Shown: positions 1 through 12,543, numbered from the stretch's first letter. The stretch is DNA of 64,000 nt from Bacteroides caecimuris (GCF_001688725.2 NZ_CP015401.2:3852001-3916000); one strand, 5' to 3'. A program made the numbers and translations. The notes: a model not told the origin generated them from the letters alone.

Positions 1-150
1 TTTCACTGTTTCCAAAGCGGCATAAAAGATTTCATAAGATGTATTTTTCTTTCCATCATACATCAAGTGGTTCACGAACTTGGAAACCTTTTGGTCATTA
101 AACACGGGATCCGGAAGAATCAGGCGTTTTTTTGGTTTTGCTTTTCTCAT
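1..150 (-). CDS. rpsG: 30S ribosomal protein S7, N-terminal part (runs off the window)
   Basis: Reading the minus strand from the ATG at 150 gives a basic N-terminus beginning MRKAKPKKR, then a segment containing DPVFND and [15 protein letters not shown], which is the start of bacterial S7, the primary assembly protein of the 30S head. Only the first 50 codons are present; the stop lies beyond base 1. It follows rpsL on the same strand after a 143-bp gap, the usual str-operon order rpsL-rpsG. Nothing else is visible in the gap apart from AT-rich sequence. Confidence 0.95.
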   Translation of the reverse strand, partial: MRKAKPKKRLILPDPVFNDQKVSKFVNHLMYDGKKNTSYEIFYAALETVK

Positions 151-293
151 TTGTTTGAAAAATAATGTTTTTGTTCTTGGTTGTCTACTTCTTGACTTCT
201 TCAACTCTCCCTCTGGAGAATTTACTCAACCCTTAGCATTTCCAACAAACTAAAACGTAAGTTATTACTTTAATTTTAATTAGGTCTTAATCC

Positions 294-704
294 TTATTTT
301 TTCTTGCCTTTAGCAGGAGCAGCAGCTTGTCCCGGTTTCGGACGCTTAGCACCATACTTAGAACGTCTTTGAGTACGACCAGCAACACCTGCTGTATCAA
401 GTGTACCACGTACAATGTGATAACGCACACCTGGAAGGTCTTTTACACGACCACCACGTACCAAAACGATTGAGTGTTCCTGCAAGTTGTGTCCTTCTCC
501 CGGAATGTATGAGTTCACCTCTTTTTGGTTAGTCAAACGTACACGAGCTACTTTACGCATTGCAGAGTTCGGCTTCTTCGGAGTAGTAGTGTATACTCTC
601 ACGCAAACGCCACGTCTTTGAGGACATGAATCCAAGGCTGGAGATTTACTTTTCTCCACCAGCACTTCGCGTCCTTTTCTTACTAATTGCTGAATTGTAG
701 GCAT
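294..704 (-). CDS. rpsL: 30S ribosomal protein S12
   Basis: S12 sits at the decoding centre of the 30S subunit and affects tRNA selection accuracy. The 136-residue protein has the conserved [20 protein letters not shown] and [13 protein letters not shown] blocks. The lysines equivalent to E. coli K43 (second K of PKKPNSA) and K88 (before DLPGV) are both present, so no classical streptomycin-resistance substitution is seen. The tail is longer than in E. coli, with an Ala/Pro/Lys-rich end ([10 protein letters not shown]), common in this phylum. rpsG follows downstream on the same strand. Confidence 0.98.
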   Translation of the reverse strand: MPTIQQLVRKGREVLVEKSKSPALDSCPQRRGVCVRVYTTTPKKPNSAMRKVARVRLTNQKEVNSYIPGEGHNLQEHSIVLVRGGRVKDLPGVRYHIVRGTLDTAGVAGRTQRRSKYGAKRPKPGQAAAPAKGKKK

Positions 705-840
705 TTTAATTGTTTTTTGATTTATATTATTGTTATATTAATTTCGTAACTATACATTTTGGGCTGCAAAAATACGAATAATATTTGAATATTCAATGCG
801 CTACAACTTTTTTTTCTTTTTTAATGTTTTTATATCATCC

Positions 841-1149
841 TCACGCTTCGCCTTTTACACCTGTCAAAGGAGGAATAGGAGATTCATCCGAAGTACGAAT
901 CGGGCCGAATATGCGTTCATACTTTGCTATATTATCTTCTAATGCCCGCAACAGGCGTTTTGCGTGTTCTGGAGCCACAATAATGCGAGATTGCACACCC
1001 GCCTTTGGTATGCCTGGCATTACGCGCACGAAGTCAAGGATAAATTCAGAACTCGAATGAGTAATAATAGCAAGATTTGCATAAGTTCCCTGTGCGACCT
1101 CTTCTCTCAATTCAATCTGTAACTGTCCGTTGTTATTTTGTTCTTCCAT
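841..1149 (-). CDS. DUF3467 family protein
   Basis: This small protein (102 residues from the ATG at 1149) matches my recollection of the DUF3467 family, of unknown function and common in Bacteroidetes. It has an acidic, Gln/Asn-rich start, a central segment reading YANLAIITHSSSEF and DFVRVMPGIPKA, then SRIIVAPEHAKRLLRALEDNI. An upstream non-ATG start is possible but would add only a short hydrophobic tail, so I chose ATG 1149. It lies between the rpoB-rpoC terminator and rpsL on the same strand. No enzymatic motif or membrane segment is seen. Confidence 0.8.
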   Translation of the reverse strand: MEEQNNNGQLQIELREEVAQGTYANLAIITHSSSEFILDFVRVMPGIPKAGVQSRIIVAPEHAKRLLRALEDNIAKYERIFGPIRTSDESPIPPLTGVKGEA

Positions 1150-1232
1150 ATTTAATATGATTAAAAAGTTATCCTGCAAAATAACACATTTTTCCTGAAA
1201 CTAACGGTAATGCACGCGAGTAAAAAAGAAAT

Positions 1233-1273
1233 AAAAAAAGGAGCAATTGCCCAATCAAGCAACTGCTCCTTTT
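1233..1273 (-). terminator. Rho-independent terminator after rpoC
   Basis: An inverted repeat (AAAGGAGCAATTGC ... GCAACTGCTCCTTTT) with one mismatch lies about 23 bp beyond the rpoC stop. On the minus strand it is flanked by a run of T. It probably ends the rplK-to-rpoC transcript before the DUF3467 gene. Confidence 0.8.
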
Positions 1274-1295
1274 CATATAGTCAATTGAATTGTAT

Positions 1296-4200
1296 TTATT
1301 CTACTTCATTGTAGTCAAGTACTGTTTTCTTGTTAGCCAAGATACGGTCATACTCTTCTTTTGATCCAACGATAAGCTTCTCAAACTCACGCTGTCCGGT
1401 ACCGGCAGGAATCAAGTGACCACAGATCACATTTTCCTTCATACCTTCAAGTTTATCGACCTTACCATTGATAGCAGCTTCATTCAAGACTTTCGTTGTT
1501 TCCTGGAAGGAAGCAGCCGACATAAAGCTTGATGTTTGCAAAGCGGCACGCGTGATACCTTGAAGAATTTGAGTAGAGGTAGCAGCAACAGCGTCACGAA
1601 CCTCAACCGGTTTCAAGTCACGACGTTTCAACATACTATTCTCATCACGCAACTTGCGGGCAGTTACAATCTGACCAGCTTGCATATTTTGAGAATCACC
1701 AGCATCTACTACGACTTTCTTACCCCAAATACGATCATTTTCTTCCATAAATTCCAGTTTGTCTACAACTTGTTGTTCAAGGAAGCGAGTATCTCCCGGT
1801 TCATCAATCTGTACTTTGCGCATCATCTGGCGAACGATAATCTCGAAATGTTTATCATTGATCTTCACACCCTGCAAGCGGTATACATCCTGAACCTCAT
1901 TCACGATATATTCCTGTACAGCTGTAGGACCTTTAATTGCCAAGATATCTGCCGGAGTAGTAGCACCATCAGACAACGGAGTACCAGCACGTACATAGTC
2001 ATTCTCCTGTACCAGAATCTGCTTAGACAGTGCAACCAGATATTTCTTAACCTCGCCTGTCTTGGAAGTTACGATGATTTCACGGTTACCACGTTTGATC
2101 TTACCCATCGTCACCTCACCGTCGATTTCAGAAACAACAGCTGGATTTGACGGGTTACGAGCTTCAAACAATTCAGTAACACGAGGAAGACCACCCGTGA
2201 TATCACCCGCCTTACCTACGGCACGCGGAATCTTCACGATTACTTCACCAGCTTTTACCTTCTGACCGTTCTCGATGATAACGTGACCACCTACCGGCAA
2301 GTTATAAGTACGGATCAAATCACCGTCCTCTGTCAAGATATGAGCTGTAGGAACTTTAGTTTTATCTTTGGATTCAATAATAATAATTTCACGAAGACCT
2401 GTTGCTTCATCCGATTCAACCTTATAAGTAACGTTTTCAATCACGCCCTCAAATTCGATCTTACCGGTTGCTTCTGTAATAATAACAGCATTGAACGGAT
2501 CCCATTTAGCAATCAGTTTGCCTTTCTCCACCAAGTCACCGTCGCCCACATACAGTGTTGAACCATAGGGTACGTTATGAGTAGAAAGAATAATACCGGT
2601 ATTTACATCCACAAAACGTACTTCAGCCAAACGACCTACTACCACTTTTGCAGATTCACCCATCTCATCAACGATATCTACTGTACGCAACTCTTCAAAT
2701 TCAAGACGTGCATTATTTTTAGCAACGATACTTGCGTTAGCTGCAATATTTGCAGCAGTACCACCGGCGTGGAATGTACGCAATGTCAACTGTGTACCTG
2801 GCTCACCAATAGACTGAGCAGCGATAACACCAACAGCTTCTCCCTTCTGAACCATGCGGCTTGTTGCCAAGTTACGTCCGTAACATTTAGCACAAACACC
2901 CTTCTTAGCTTCACAAGTCAATACTGAACGGATTTCAACACTCTCAATCGGAGACTCCTGAATCTTCTTGGCAATTTCTTCCGTAATTTCTTCACCACCA
3001 GCCACAAGCAATTCGCCTGTAGTAGGATGAATAATATCATGTACGGAAACACGACCCAAGATACGTTCGTACAGAGTAGCAATAACCTCATCGTTATTCT
3101 TAAGGTCTGTACAAACCAATCCGCGGAGTGTACCGCAATCTTCTTCTGTAATAATCACATCGTGTGATACGTCCACCAAACGACGAGTCAAATAACCAGC
3201 ATCAGCAGTCTTCAAAGCGGTATCCGCCAAACCCTTACGAGCACCGTGGGTAGAGATAAAGTACTCCAACACCGAAAGTCCTTCTTTAAAGTTCGACAAA
3301 ATCGGGTTTTCGATAATCTGACCACCTTCAGCACCTGCTTTCTGCGGTTTTGCCATCAAACCACGCATACCTGACAACTGACGAATCTGCTCTTTAGAAC
3401 CACGGGCACCAGAGTCAAGCATCATATATACAGAGTTGAAGCCCTGATCATCTGAAGAAATTGTCTTCATCAAGATATTAGACAACTCGGAGTTTACATG
3501 CGTCCAGATATCGATCACCTGATTGTAACGTTCATTGTTAGTAATGAAACCCATGTTATAGTTGTTTACGACTTGTTCTACTTCATCGTAACCTTTCTGC
3601 ACCAGAGCTTCTTTTTCTTCCGGTATGATGATATCACCCAAATTGAATGACAAACCACCCTTAAACGCCATCTGATAACCTAAGTTCTTGATTCCATCCA
3701 GGAAGTCGGCAGCTTTAGCCACACCACACACCTTAATTACATCACTAATAATATCACGAAGTGATTTCTTAGAGATAATTGTATTGATATAACCAGCTTC
3801 AGGCGGAACAATTTCATTCACAATCACACGTCCTACTGAAGTTTCGCGCATTACGTCTACAATGTTGCCATTTTCATCAAGATCTTTCACGATAACCTTC
3901 ACCGGAGCATGAATATCTACCTTACCTTCATTGTAAGCGATCAAAGCTTCTTCCGGTCCGTAGAATGTCAAACCTTCACCTTTTGCACCAGCACGCAACT
4001 TAGTAATGTAGTACAAACCAAGGACCATATCCTGTGCAGGCACAGTAATAGGCGCACCGTTTGCCGGATTCAATATATTATGTGATTGAAGCATCAACAT
4101 TTGTGCTTCAAGAATTGCTTCATTACTCAAAGGCAAGTGAACAGCCATCTGGTCACCATCAAAGTCAGCGTTGAATGCCGTACATGCCAACGGGTGCAAC

Positions 4201-5579
4201 TGAATAGCTTTTCCTTCAATCATTTTAGGTTGGAAAGCTTGAATACCCAAACGGTGCAATGTCGGAGCACGGTTCAACAGTACCGGATGTCCTTTCATTA
4301 CATGTTCCAAGATATCCCAAATAACCGGTTCTTTGCGGTCTACAATTTTCTTTGCAGACTTAACAGTCTTAACGATACCACGTTCGATGAGCTTGCGAAT
4401 AATAAACGGCTTATATAATTCGGCTGCCATTAATTTAGGAATACCACATTCACCCATCTTTAATTCCGGACCAACGACGATTACGGAACGGGCAGAGTAG
4501 TCAACACGTTTACCCAGCAAGTTCTGACGGAAACGTCCCTGTTTACCTTTCAAACTGTCAGACAATGACTTCAACGGACGGTTGGCGTCTGTCTTCACAG
4601 CACTTGACTTACGTGAGTTATCAAACAAAGAATCGACTGATTCCTGAAGCATACGTTTTTCATTACGCAAAATTACTTCCGGAGCCTTAATTTCAATCAG
4701 TCGTTTCAAACGGTTATTACGAATAATCACACGACGATAAAGGTCGTTCAAGTCAGACGTAGCAAAACGGCCACCATCCAACGGAACCAACGGACGAAGT
4801 TCGGGCGGAATAACCGGCACGATACGTACGATCATCCATTCCGGTTTGTTACGTCCACGTGATGCGCGGAATGATTCTACTACCTGAAGACGTTTCAAAG
4901 CTTCATTCTTACGTTGCTGAGACGCATCGTTACCGGCACGGTGACGCAATTCGTAAGACAAAGCATCCAAATCCAAACGAGCCAGCAAATCATAGATAGC
5001 TTCAGCACCCATCTTTGCAACAAACTTGTTCGGATCATTATCTTCTAGATACTGATTATCTTTCGGAAGTGTATCCAGAATATCCAGATATTCTTCTTCA
5101 GAAAGCAAATCATATTCAGCCACGCCATCTTCAGCTTTCACACCTGGCTGAATTACAACATAACGTTCGTAGTATATAATCGAATCCAGTTTCTTTGTCG
5201 GCAATCCGAGCAAATAACCGATTTTATTAGGAAGCGAACGGAAATACCAGATGTGAGCCACCGGCACAACCAGCTGGATATGTCCCATACGTTCACGGCG
5301 TACTTTCTTTTCAGTAACTTCCACACCACAACGGTCGCAGACGATACCTTTATAGCGGATACGCTTGTATTTACCGCAATGACATTCATAATCCTTGATA
5401 GGACCAAAAATGCGCTCGCAGAACAAACCGTCACGTTCGGGTTTGTACGTACGGTAATTAATGGTTTCAGGCTTCAAAACTTCACCACTCGAATTCTCAA
5501 GGATTTCTTCCGGAGAAGCCAGACCAATTGAGATCTTCGAGAAATTACTTTTCGTCTTATTTTCTTTTCTAAAAGCCAT
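1296..5579 (-). CDS. rpoC: DNA-directed RNA polymerase subunit beta'
   Basis: This is the 1427-residue catalytic beta' subunit. The N-terminal zinc-binding segment (CHCGKYK ... CDRCGVEV) lies at about residues 66-84, the catalytic magnesium loop reads [12 protein letters not shown], and the second zinc site shows as C ... CAKCYG. The trigger-loop/bridge region ([16 protein letters not shown]) and the conserved C-terminal segment ([14 protein letters not shown]) are complete. It follows rpoB after 106 bp on the same strand, with a terminator downstream. The length fits Bacteroidetes beta', which carries lineage-specific insertions relative to E. coli (1407). Confidence 0.99.
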   Translation of the reverse strand: MAFRKENKTKSNFSKISIGLASPEEILENSSGEVLKPETINYRTYKPERDGLFCERIFGPIKDYECHCGKYKRIRYKGIVCDRCGVEVTEKKVRRERMGHIQLVVPVAHIWYFRSLPNKIGYLLGLPTKKLDSIIYYERYVVIQPGVKAEDGVAEYDLLSEEEYLDILDTLPKDNQYLEDNDPNKFVAKMGAEAIYDLLARLDLDALSYELRHRAGNDASQQRKNEALKRLQVVESFRASRGRNKPEWMIVRIVPVIPPELRPLVPLDGGRFATSDLNDLYRRVIIRNNRLKRLIEIKAPEVILRNEKRMLQESVDSLFDNSRKSSAVKTDANRPLKSLSDSLKGKQGRFRQNLLGKRVDYSARSVIVVGPELKMGECGIPKLMAAELYKPFIIRKLIERGIVKTVKSAKKIVDRKEPVIWDILEHVMKGHPVLLNRAPTLHRLGIQAFQPKMIEGKAIQLHPLACTAFNADFDGDQMAVHLPLSNEAILEAQMLMLQSHNILNPANGAPITVPAQDMVLGLYYITKLRAGAKGEGLTFYGPEEALIAYNEGKVDIHAPVKVIVKDLDENGNIVDVMRETSVGRVIVNEIVPPEAGYINTIISKKSLRDIISDVIKVCGVAKAADFLDGIKNLGYQMAFKGGLSFNLGDIIIPEEKEALVQKGYDEVEQVVNNYNMGFITNNERYNQVIDIWTHVNSELSNILMKTISSDDQGFNSVYMMLDSGARGSKEQIRQLSGMRGLMAKPQKAGAEGGQIIENPILSNFKEGLSVLEYFISTHGARKGLADTALKTADAGYLTRRLVDVSHDVIITEEDCGTLRGLVCTDLKNNDEVIATLYERILGRVSVHDIIHPTTGELLVAGGEEITEEIAKKIQESPIESVEIRSVLTCEAKKGVCAKCYGRNLATSRMVQKGEAVGVIAAQSIGEPGTQLTLRTFHAGGTAANIAANASIVAKNNARLEFEELRTVDIVDEMGESAKVVVGRLAEVRFVDVNTGIILSTHNVPYGSTLYVGDGDLVEKGKLIAKWDPFNAVIITEATGKIEFEGVIENVTYKVESDEATGLREIIIIESKDKTKVPTAHILTEDGDLIRTYNLPVGGHVIIENGQKVKAGEVIVKIPRAVGKAGDITGGLPRVTELFEARNPSNPAVVSEIDGEVTMGKIKRGNREIIVTSKTGEVKKYLVALSKQILVQENDYVRAGTPLSDGATTPADILAIKGPTAVQEYIVNEVQDVYRLQGVKINDKHFEIIVRQMMRKVQIDEPGDTRFLEQQVVDKLEFMEENDRIWGKKVVVDAGDSQNMQAGQIVTARKLRDENSMLKRRDLKPVEVRDAVAATSTQILQGITRAALQTSSFMSAASFQETTKVLNEAAINGKVDKLEGMKENVICGHLIPAGTGQREFEKLIVGSKEEYDRILANKKTVLDYNEVE

Positions 5580-5685
5580 ACTCTATATAATTGAGATTTG
5601 ATAATTGAATCATTGGAAATTGAAAAAAGTGCGGATGCCAACAGACCTTCATCGGTACATTGACATCTCACATTCTTTCATTATT

Positions 5686-8600
5686 TTATTCTAGGTTGAT
5701 ACTCAAACCTAAACCTCTCAACTCGTGTAACAATACGTTCAAGGATTCCGGAATACCTGGTTGTGGCATCGGTTCACCTTTCACAATTGCTTCATAAGCC
5801 TTCGAACGTCCTACTACGTCATCGGATTTGATAGTCAGGATTTCCTGCAGGATATGAGCTGCTCCAAAACCTTCGAGTGCCCAAACCTCCATTTCTCCGA
5901 AACGCTGACCACCGAACTGAGCTTTACCACCAAGAGGTTGCTGAGTAATCAATGAGTACGGACCGATAGAACGAGCATGCATCTTGTCTTCAACCATGTG
6001 GCCTAACTTCAACATATAAGTTACCCCCACAGTAGCTGCCTGGTCAAATTGTTCACCTGTACCACCATCGCAAAGATAAGTTTTACAGTAACGAGGCAAT
6101 CCTGCCTTGTCTGTCCAGTGATCCAGATCTTCCATGGTAGCACCGTCGAAAATAGGAGTCGCAAATTTCACACCCAAAGTCTTTCCGGCACGTCCAAGTA
6201 CAGCTTCAAAAATCTGACCAATGTTCATACGAGAAGGCACACCCAACGGATTCAATACGATGTCAACCGGAGTACCATCGGCCAAGAATGGCATATCCTC
6301 CTGACGAACAACACGGGATACAATACCCTTGTTACCGTGACGACCGGCCATCTTATCACCCACACCAATCTTACGTTTCTTAGCAATATATACTTTTGCC
6401 ATCTGGATAATACCAGCAGGAAGTTCATCACCAATCGTAATAGCAAACTTCTTACGTTTCAATTCAGCATCCAGCTCTTTGTATTTCTTAATGAAATTCA
6501 TCACCAGATCACGAATCATACCATTAATATGATCGTCACTCGTCCAGTTACTCAACTGAATAGAAGTAAAGTCTAGTGAATCAAAATCAGAAGCACTGAA
6601 CTTAGAACCTTTCGCAATAACTTCTGCACCCAAATAGTCTTTCACACCTTGAGAAACCTTACCTTCAGTCAAAGTCATCAGTTTCTTAACCAAGATACGT
6701 TTCAAGTCAGCTACCTTAGATTCAAATTCGTCATCAATCTTAGGCAACAATGCTTTATCAGCCAGTTTAGAGCTACGATTCTTAATCACACGTGAGAAAA
6801 GTTTCTTATCAATCACAACACCTTTCAAAGAAGGAGAAGCTTTCAAAGAAGCATCTTTCACGTCACCTGCCTTATCACCGAAGATAGCACGAAGCAATTT
6901 TTCTTCCGGAGAAGGATCAGATTCACCCTTTGGCGTAATCTTACCAATCATGATATCACCCGGTTCGATACGAGCACCGATTCTTACGATACCGTTTTCA
7001 TCCAAGTCTTTGGTAGCTTCTTCACTTACATTCGGGATATCAGAAGTCAACTCTTCCATACCACGCTTTGTTTCACGAACTTCCAGAGAATATTCCTCTA
7101 CGTGAACCGAAGTCAACAAGTCTTCACGTACCACACGTTCGTTCAATACGATGGCATCCTCATAGTTGTAACCCTTCCAAGGCATGTAAGCCACCAACAG
7201 GTTCTTACCCAATGCCAATTCACCTTTTTCGGTAGAATAACCTTCAGTCAAGATATCACCTTTCTTCACGCGCTGACCCTTATCGCAAATCGGACGCAAG
7301 TCAATTGTCATGTTCTGGTTGGTCTTACGGAACTTAGGTATTCTATATTCCTTCAAAGCAGGTTCGAAACTTACAAATTCTTCGTCTTCCGTACGGTCAT
7401 ACAAAATACGGATAGTAGTAGCATCCACATAATCAACTACACCGTCACCTTCTGCAGTAATTTGCGTACGAGAGTCTCTTACCAACTGACGTTCGATACC
7501 TGTACCAACAATCGGTGCTTCACTTCTCAACAAAGGAACTGCCTGGCGCATCATATTCGATCCCATCAATGCACGGTTAGCATCATCATGTTCCAAGAAT
7601 GGAATCAAAGAAGCTGCAATAGATGCAATTTGCTGAGGAGCAACATCCATCAAATCAACTTCAGATGGTTCTACAACCGGAAAATCTGCATCCTGACGAG
7701 ACTTGACTCTGTTAAGAACAAAGGTACCATCGTCATTCAACGGAGCATTTCCCTGCGCAATAATCTTTTCTTCCTCTTCTTCAGCAGTCAAATAAATCAG
7801 ACCGTTATCAGAAAGATCCACTTTTCCATTTTCTACCTTACGGTAGGGAGTTTCAATGAATCCTAGTTCATTAATCTTAGCAAATACACACAATGAAGAA
7901 ATCAAACCGATATTCGGACCTTCAGGAGTCTCAATCGGACAAAGACGACCATAGTGTGTGTAGTGAACGTCACGAACCTCAAATCCGGCACGTTCACGGG
8001 AAAGACCACCAGGACCAAGAGCAGACATACGACGTTTGTGCGTAATTTCAGCCAGTGGGTTTGTCTGATCCATGAACTGCGACAACGCATTCGTTCCGAA
8101 GAATGAGTTGATTACTGAAGAAATAGTCTTCGCATTAATCAAATCAATCGGAGTAAACACTTCATTGTCACGAACGTTCATACGTTCACGAATCGTACGA
8201 GACATACGAGCCAGCCCCACAGCAAACTGATTAGAAAGCTGTTCACCAACAGTACGTACACGACGGTTACTCAAGTGGTCAATATCATCTACATCCGCTT
8301 TTGAGTTAATCAACTCAATCAGATATTTGATGATTTCAATAATATCTTCCTTCGTGAGGACACGCACGTCCATATCAGTCGTCAGATTCAACTTCTTATT
8401 GATTCTGTATCGACCTACATCACCAAGGTCATATCGTTTTTCTGAGAAGAACAAGTTGTTGATAACCTCCCTTGCACTCGCGTCATCAGCCGGATCAGCA
8501 TTACGCAACTGACGGTAGATATACAACACAGCTTCTTTTTCCGAGTTACTCGGGTCCTTCTGCAACGTATTATATATGATAGAGAAATCGGACTGATTCG

Positions 8601-9498
8601 GTTCATCCTTATGCAAAAGGATATTCTGAACTCCCGACTCCAAAATTTCATCAATATGCTCCTCTTCCAGTACGGTTTCACGGTCGATAATAACTTCGTT
8701 ACGTTCAATAGAAACCACTTCACCGGTATCTTCATCAACGAAATCTTCAATCCATGTTTTCAAGACACGTGCTGCCAATTTACGGCCTAACACCTTCTTC
8801 AGATTTGTCTTGTTTACCTTCACATCCTCTGCAAGGTTGAAAATCTCAAGAATATCTTTGTCATTCTCGAAGCCAATTGCACGTAACAATGTAGTTACCG
8901 GCAATTTCTTCTTACGGTCGATGTATGCGTACATCACATTATTGATGTCAGTAGCAAACTCAATCCACGAACCTTTAAACGGAATAATACGAGCCGAATA
9001 AAGTTTCGTACCATTGGCATGTACACTCTGACCGAAGAACACACCCGGAGAACGGTGAAGCTGTGACACAACTACGCGTTCGGCACCATTAATGACGAAA
9101 GTAGCCTTATCAGTCATGTAAGGAATAGGGCCGAGGAATACGTCCTGAATCACTGTATCAAAATCCTCATGATCGGGGTCCGTACAGTAAAGCTTAAGTT
9201 TCGCTTTTAAGGGAACGCTATAAGTGAGCCCACGCTCTATACAATCATCAATAGTATAGCGCGGCGGATCAATATAATAGTCCAGAAACTCAAGAACAAA
9301 ATTGTTTCTTGTATCGGCAATAGGGAAGTTTTCAGCAAATACTTTATACAATCCCTCATTCTTACGCTTTTCAGGTGGGGTATCTAATTGTAGAAAGTCT
9401 TGGAATGACTTCAATTGTACTTCCAGGAAATCCGGGTATTCTAGCGGATTCTTAGTCGAAGCAAAATTAACTCTTTGATTTACAGTATTTGAAGACAT
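5686..9498 (-). CDS. rpoB: DNA-directed RNA polymerase subunit beta
   Basis: The 1270-residue beta subunit shows the usual lobes, the conserved GRHGNKG segment and the C-terminal clamp region ending in [16 protein letters not shown]. The rifampicin pocket reads [18 protein letters not shown] followed by MSALGPGGL, so residues equivalent to E. coli D516, H526 and S531 are wild type; the protein should be rifampicin-sensitive. It is co-directional with rplL upstream and rpoC downstream. The only gap feature is a hairpin between rplL and rpoB. Confidence 0.99.
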   Translation of the reverse strand: MSSNTVNQRVNFASTKNPLEYPDFLEVQLKSFQDFLQLDTPPEKRKNEGLYKVFAENFPIADTRNNFVLEFLDYYIDPPRYTIDDCIERGLTYSVPLKAKLKLYCTDPDHEDFDTVIQDVFLGPIPYMTDKATFVINGAERVVVSQLHRSPGVFFGQSVHANGTKLYSARIIPFKGSWIEFATDINNVMYAYIDRKKKLPVTTLLRAIGFENDKDILEIFNLAEDVKVNKTNLKKVLGRKLAARVLKTWIEDFVDEDTGEVVSIERNEVIIDRETVLEEEHIDEILESGVQNILLHKDEPNQSDFSIIYNTLQKDPSNSEKEAVLYIYRQLRNADPADDASAREVINNLFFSEKRYDLGDVGRYRINKKLNLTTDMDVRVLTKEDIIEIIKYLIELINSKADVDDIDHLSNRRVRTVGEQLSNQFAVGLARMSRTIRERMNVRDNEVFTPIDLINAKTISSVINSFFGTNALSQFMDQTNPLAEITHKRRMSALGPGGLSRERAGFEVRDVHYTHYGRLCPIETPEGPNIGLISSLCVFAKINELGFIETPYRKVENGKVDLSDNGLIYLTAEEEEEKIIAQGNAPLNDDGTFVLNRVKSRQDADFPVVEPSEVDLMDVAPQQIASIAASLIPFLEHDDANRALMGSNMMRQAVPLLRSEAPIVGTGIERQLVRDSRTQITAEGDGVVDYVDATTIRILYDRTEDEEFVSFEPALKEYRIPKFRKTNQNMTIDLRPICDKGQRVKKGDILTEGYSTEKGELALGKNLLVAYMPWKGYNYEDAIVLNERVVREDLLTSVHVEEYSLEVRETKRGMEELTSDIPNVSEEATKDLDENGIVRIGARIEPGDIMIGKITPKGESDPSPEEKLLRAIFGDKAGDVKDASLKASPSLKGVVIDKKLFSRVIKNRSSKLADKALLPKIDDEFESKVADLKRILVKKLMTLTEGKVSQGVKDYLGAEVIAKGSKFSASDFDSLDFTSIQLSNWTSDDHINGMIRDLVMNFIKKYKELDAELKRKKFAITIGDELPAGIIQMAKVYIAKKRKIGVGDKMAGRHGNKGIVSRVVRQEDMPFLADGTPVDIVLNPLGVPSRMNIGQIFEAVLGRAGKTLGVKFATPIFDGATMEDLDHWTDKAGLPRYCKTYLCDGGTGEQFDQAATVGVTYMLKLGHMVEDKMHARSIGPYSLITQQPLGGKAQFGGQRFGEMEVWALEGFGAAHILQEILTIKSDDVVGRSKAYEAIVKGEPMPQPGIPESLNVLLHELRGLGLSINLE

Positions 9499-9544
9499 CT
9501 GTCAATGAATTTGGAGAACTTAATTTGAAATATATACACAAAAA

Positions 9545-9577
9545 GGTTAAGAATCCTCTTGTGAAGGATTCCTAACC
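9545..9577 (-). promoter_or_regulatory. rplL-rpoB intergenic hairpin (attenuator-like)
   Basis: A 13-bp inverted repeat (GGTTAAGAATCCT / AGGATTCCTAACC, two non-pairing positions) with a 7-nt loop sits between rplL and rpoB. By position it could partially terminate or process the transcript, adjusting the ratio of L7/L12 to polymerase, as the rplL-rpoB attenuator does in E. coli. The role here is inferred from position only. Confidence 0.55.
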
Positions 9578-9602
9578 GAATTACCTGATTACCAGGCCAA
9601 TG

Positions 9603-9977
9603 TTATTTAAGTTCAACTTCAGCTCCAGCTTCTTCCAATGTTTTCTTCAATGATTCTGCTTCGTCTTTAGCCAAACCTTCTTTTACTGTGCTAGGAGCAC
9701 CGTCTACCAAGTCTTTAGCTTCTTTCAAACCAAGACCACAAGCTTCCTTAACGGCCTTAACTACTTGAAGTTTAGCTGCACCAGCGCTCTTCAATACTAC
9801 GTCGAAAGAAGTTTTTTCTTCTGCGGCAGCAGCACCAGCTGCAGGACCAGCAGCAACAGCTACAGCTGCAGCAGCAGGTTCAATACCGTATTCTTCTTTA
9901 AGGATAGTTGCAAGTTCATTAACTTCTTTTACTGTCAAGTTAACTAATTGTTCTGCAAAAGCTTTCAAATCTGCCAT
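9603..9977 (-). CDS. rplL: 50S ribosomal protein L7/L12
   Basis: This 124-residue acidic stalk protein recruits translation GTPases to the ribosome. The N-terminal dimerization helix ([21 protein letters not shown]) is followed by the Ala-rich hinge and the C-terminal domain with [22 protein letters not shown] and [15 protein letters not shown], ending in [10 protein letters not shown]. It lies 47 bp downstream of rplJ, whose product L10 anchors it on the ribosome. Confidence 0.98.
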   Translation of the reverse strand: MADLKAFAEQLVNLTVKEVNELATILKEEYGIEPAAAAVAVAAGPAAGAAAAEEKTSFDVVLKSAGAAKLQVVKAVKEACGLGLKEAKDLVDGAPSTVKEGLAKDEAESLKKTLEEAGAEVELK

Positions 9978-10024
9978 TTTTTGTATGATTTTAATTGTTT
10001 AAATACTTTGTTGATTTTTGAAAA

Positions 10025-10543
10025 TTATTCGGGACGTTCACCAAGAGTCTTGAGAACTCCGTGAAGGGTGTTACCACCTGATTGAAGAGCAGAAATAACA
10101 TTCTTGGCCGGAGATTGCAACAGGGCAACGATATCGGCGATAACTTCATTCTTACTCTTGATTGAAACGAGAGCATCCAATTGATCAGCACCAATGTAGA
10201 AGCTTTCTTCTGCATATGCAGCTTTCAGTCCGGGAATACCGTCTTTCGCTTTGTCTTTGATTAGCTTAGCAGGAACGTTTGCAGTATTGCTAAACATAAC
10301 AGCAGTAGTACCTTTCAAAGAACCGTAAAGAGGTGAAAAGTCTTCTTCCAAGCTTTCAAGTGCTTTGTGAAGCAGCGTGTTTTTAACCAACATCAATTTG
10401 ATGTCTGATTTAAAACAATCTCTTCTCAATGCACTGGTAGCAGCAGCGTTCATAGCTGTAACGTCTACCAAGTAGAAGTGACCATATTCCTTTACTGTAG
10501 CAGCAATTTGCTCTATAATCGTACTTTTATCTTCCTTTCTCAT
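10025..10543 (-). CDS. rplJ: 50S ribosomal protein L10
   Basis: The 172-residue L10 is the base of the ribosomal stalk; its C-terminal helix binds L7/L12 dimers. Typical L10 blocks are visible: an N-terminal regulatory segment (KSTIIEQIAATVKEYG), LVDVTAMNAA, LMLVKNTLLHKAL and the C-terminal LLQSPAKNVISALQSGG. It lies between rplA (15 bp upstream) and rplL. In other bacteria L10-L12 autoregulates this unit through the leader mRNA; no such leader structure was resolved here. Confidence 0.98.
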   Translation of the reverse strand: MRKEDKSTIIEQIAATVKEYGHFYLVDVTAMNAAATSALRRDCFKSDIKLMLVKNTLLHKALESLEEDFSPLYGSLKGTTAVMFSNTANVPAKLIKDKAKDGIPGLKAAYAEESFYIGADQLDALVSIKSKNEVIADIVALLQSPAKNVISALQSGGNTLHGVLKTLGERPE

Positions 10544-10558
10544 TATTTCTCTGTTTTA

Positions 10559-11257
10559 TTAGATTTCATCCACTGATTTCGGGTCGATTTTAATACCCGC
10601 ACTCATTGTACTAGAAAGATAAATACTCTTAATATATGTACCCTTTGCTGCGGTCGGTTTCAGTTTGTTCAGAGTAGAGATGAACTCTTTCGCATTGTCG
10701 CGAATCTGATCAGGACTGAATGATACCTTACCGATAGAAGTGTGAACGATACCGCTCTTATCAACTTTAAAGTCAATTTTACCTTGTTTTACTTCTTTTA
10801 CAGCCTTAGCAACATCCATAGTTACAGTACCACTCTTAGGGTTCGGCATCAATCCACGAGGACCAAGAACACGACCGAGTGCACCAATTTTACCCATGAT
10901 AGATGGCATAGTGATGATTACATCAATATCAGTCCATCCACCTTTGATCTTTTCAATATATTCGTCAAGACCAACGTAGTCAGCACCAGCTTCTTTTGCA
11001 GCAGCTTCAGCATCCGGTGTACAAAGCACCAACACACGTACTTCTTTACCAGTACCATGAGGAAGTGAAACAACACCTCTCACCATCTGGTTAGCTTTAC
11101 GTGGATCAACACCTAAACGTACATCAATATCCAGTGAAGCATCAAACTTAGTAAAAGTGATTTCTTTTACCAAAGATGCAGCTTCTTTCAGTGAGTATGC
11201 TTTCCCTGCTTCAATCTTTTCTGCAGCTAACTTTTGATTTTTTGTCAGTTTACCCAT
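10559..11257 (-). CDS. rplA: 50S ribosomal protein L1
   Basis: L1 (232 residues) forms the mobile stalk at the ribosomal E site and in many bacteria represses its own operon. Diagnostic blocks include [31 protein letters not shown], the MPKPKSGTVT-type motif here written [10 protein letters not shown], and the C-terminal [19 protein letters not shown]. It lies 15 bp after rplK and 15 bp before rplJ. Confidence 0.98.
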   Translation of the reverse strand: MGKLTKNQKLAAEKIEAGKAYSLKEAASLVKEITFTKFDASLDIDVRLGVDPRKANQMVRGVVSLPHGTGKEVRVLVLCTPDAEAAAKEAGADYVGLDEYIEKIKGGWTDIDVIITMPSIMGKIGALGRVLGPRGLMPNPKSGTVTMDVAKAVKEVKQGKIDFKVDKSGIVHTSIGKVSFSPDQIRDNAKEFISTLNKLKPTAAKGTYIKSIYLSSTMSAGIKIDPKSVDEI

Positions 11258-11272
11258 TACAATTGAAGTTTA

Positions 11273-11716
11273 TTAATTATTAACCGGGAACTCCCCTTTT
11301 ACAGCGATACCCATACTTCTAGCTGTACCTGCAACCATTCTCATGGCAGCTTCCACAGTAAAACAGTTTAAGTCAACCATTTTGTCCTGAGCAATCGTAC
11401 GAACCTGTTCCCAAGTAAGTTCGGCAACTTTCTTACGGTTAGGCTCAGCAGAACCACTCTTTACCTTAGCTACTTCAAGTAATTGAATAGCAACGGGAGG
11501 AGTCTTGATTACAAAATCGAAAGACTTATCTGCGTAGTAAGTAATGATAACAGGTAAAATCTTACCTGCTTTGTCTTGGGTTCTGGCATTGAATTGCTTG
11601 CAAAATTCCATGATATTGATACCCTTAGAACCCAAAGCAGGTCCAACGGGAGGTGATGGATTTGCAGCGCCTCCTTTAATCTGTAACTTGATTAGTCCAG
11701 CAACTTCTTTAGCCAT
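11273..11716 (-). CDS. rplK: 50S ribosomal protein L11
   Basis: L11 (147 residues) binds the GTPase-associated centre of 23S rRNA. The proline-rich [21 protein letters not shown] block at the N-terminal domain and the C-terminal RNA-binding domain ([18 protein letters not shown]) are complete. It is followed by rplA with 15-bp spacing and preceded by nusG (61 bp). Confidence 0.98.
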   Translation of the reverse strand: MAKEVAGLIKLQIKGGAANPSPPVGPALGSKGINIMEFCKQFNARTQDKAGKILPVIITYYADKSFDFVIKTPPVAIQLLEVAKVKSGSAEPNRKKVAELTWEQVRTIAQDKMVDLNCFTVEAAMRMVAGTARSMGIAVKGEFPVNN

Positions 11717-11777
11717 TTTTTTATTGATTTATATATAAACATTAAACGAAGAACAACAACGGCGTAACAATTCCGCG

Positions 11778-12320
11778 TTATTCCTTTTCCACTTGCATAA
11801 AGCCCAATTCAAGCGGCGTTTTGCGCCCGAATATCTTCACCATGACCTTTAGTTTCTTTTTTTCACTATTCACTTCTTCAATGATACCACTGAATCCGCT
11901 GAAAGGTCCAAAAGTAACTTTTACAGTTTCTCCCACTACGTACGGAATATTGAGTTCTTCACCCGTTTCCTGCAGTTCGTCCACTGTACCAAGTATACGA
12001 TTCACTTCTGATTGTCTGAGAGGCACCGGTTTTTCGGAGCCGCCTAAAAAGCCTATCACATTCGGAGTATTACGCAGGTGATGAGCGACCTCACCAACCA
12101 AAGCAGCCTCCACTAAAACGTAACCAGGAAGATAACTTCTTTCCTTCACAATTTTTTTACCATTGCGAACCTGGTAAACTTTTTCAGTAGGAATCAATAC
12201 CTGAGACACATATTCACCAAGGTCGCTGTTTTTAAGATCAGCTTCAAGATATTCCTTCACCTTAGCTTCTTTACCGCTAATAGCACGCAGAACGTACCAT
12301 TTCTTTTCAATCTCAGCCAT
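11778..12320 (-). CDS. nusG: Transcription elongation/antitermination factor NusG
   Basis: NusG (180 residues) binds the polymerase clamp and couples transcription with ribosomes or Rho. The NGN domain starts at KKWYVLRAISGKE and includes LPGYVLVEA and a segment reading NTPNVIGFLGG; the C-terminal KOW domain shows VTFGPFSGFSGIIEEVN. I chose the ATG at 12320; a TTG two codons upstream is possible but less likely. It follows secE by 17 bp, the near-universal secE-nusG pair. Confidence 0.96.
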   Translation of the reverse strand: MAEIEKKWYVLRAISGKEAKVKEYLEADLKNSDLGEYVSQVLIPTEKVYQVRNGKKIVKERSYLPGYVLVEAALVGEVAHHLRNTPNVIGFLGGSEKPVPLRQSEVNRILGTVDELQETGEELNIPYVVGETVKVTFGPFSGFSGIIEEVNSEKKKLKVMVKIFGRKTPLELGFMQVEKE

Positions 12321-12337
12321 TTTCAATTCCTATTTTT

Positions 12338-12529
12338 TTAATGTGGATAAACGATTTTTTCCATGAAGTTTTGGAAACAGACATCCATACCCCATACTAC
12401 CAATGCAATAAGCAGGGAAGCATATAAAACAACTACTGCACTGTTAGCAAGTTCAGAATACGTAGGCCACGATACTTTATGTACAAGTTCGTCGTAAGAT
12501 TCTTTAATATAAGCTATTACCTTTTTCAT
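12338..12529 (-). CDS. secE: Preprotein translocase subunit SecE
   Basis: This 63-residue protein has the short SecE amphipathic segment (SYDELVHKVSWPTYSEL, with the conserved KVxWP motif) followed by one transmembrane helix (SAVVVLYASLLIALVVWGMD). It clamps SecY in the inner membrane. The open frame runs back into tRNA-Trp, so the start is set at ATG 12529, where the SecE homology begins. It is cotranscribed with nusG. Confidence 0.95.
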   Translation of the reverse strand: MKKVIAYIKESYDELVHKVSWPTYSELANSAVVVLYASLLIALVVWGMDVCFQNFMEKIVYPH

Positions 12530-12543
12530 TTCAATAATATTAG

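Noticed and set aside
2062..2930. Several plus-strand ORFs of 60-120 codons in rpoC and rpoB
   Set aside because: They lie wholly inside long, well-conserved polymerase genes on the other strand.
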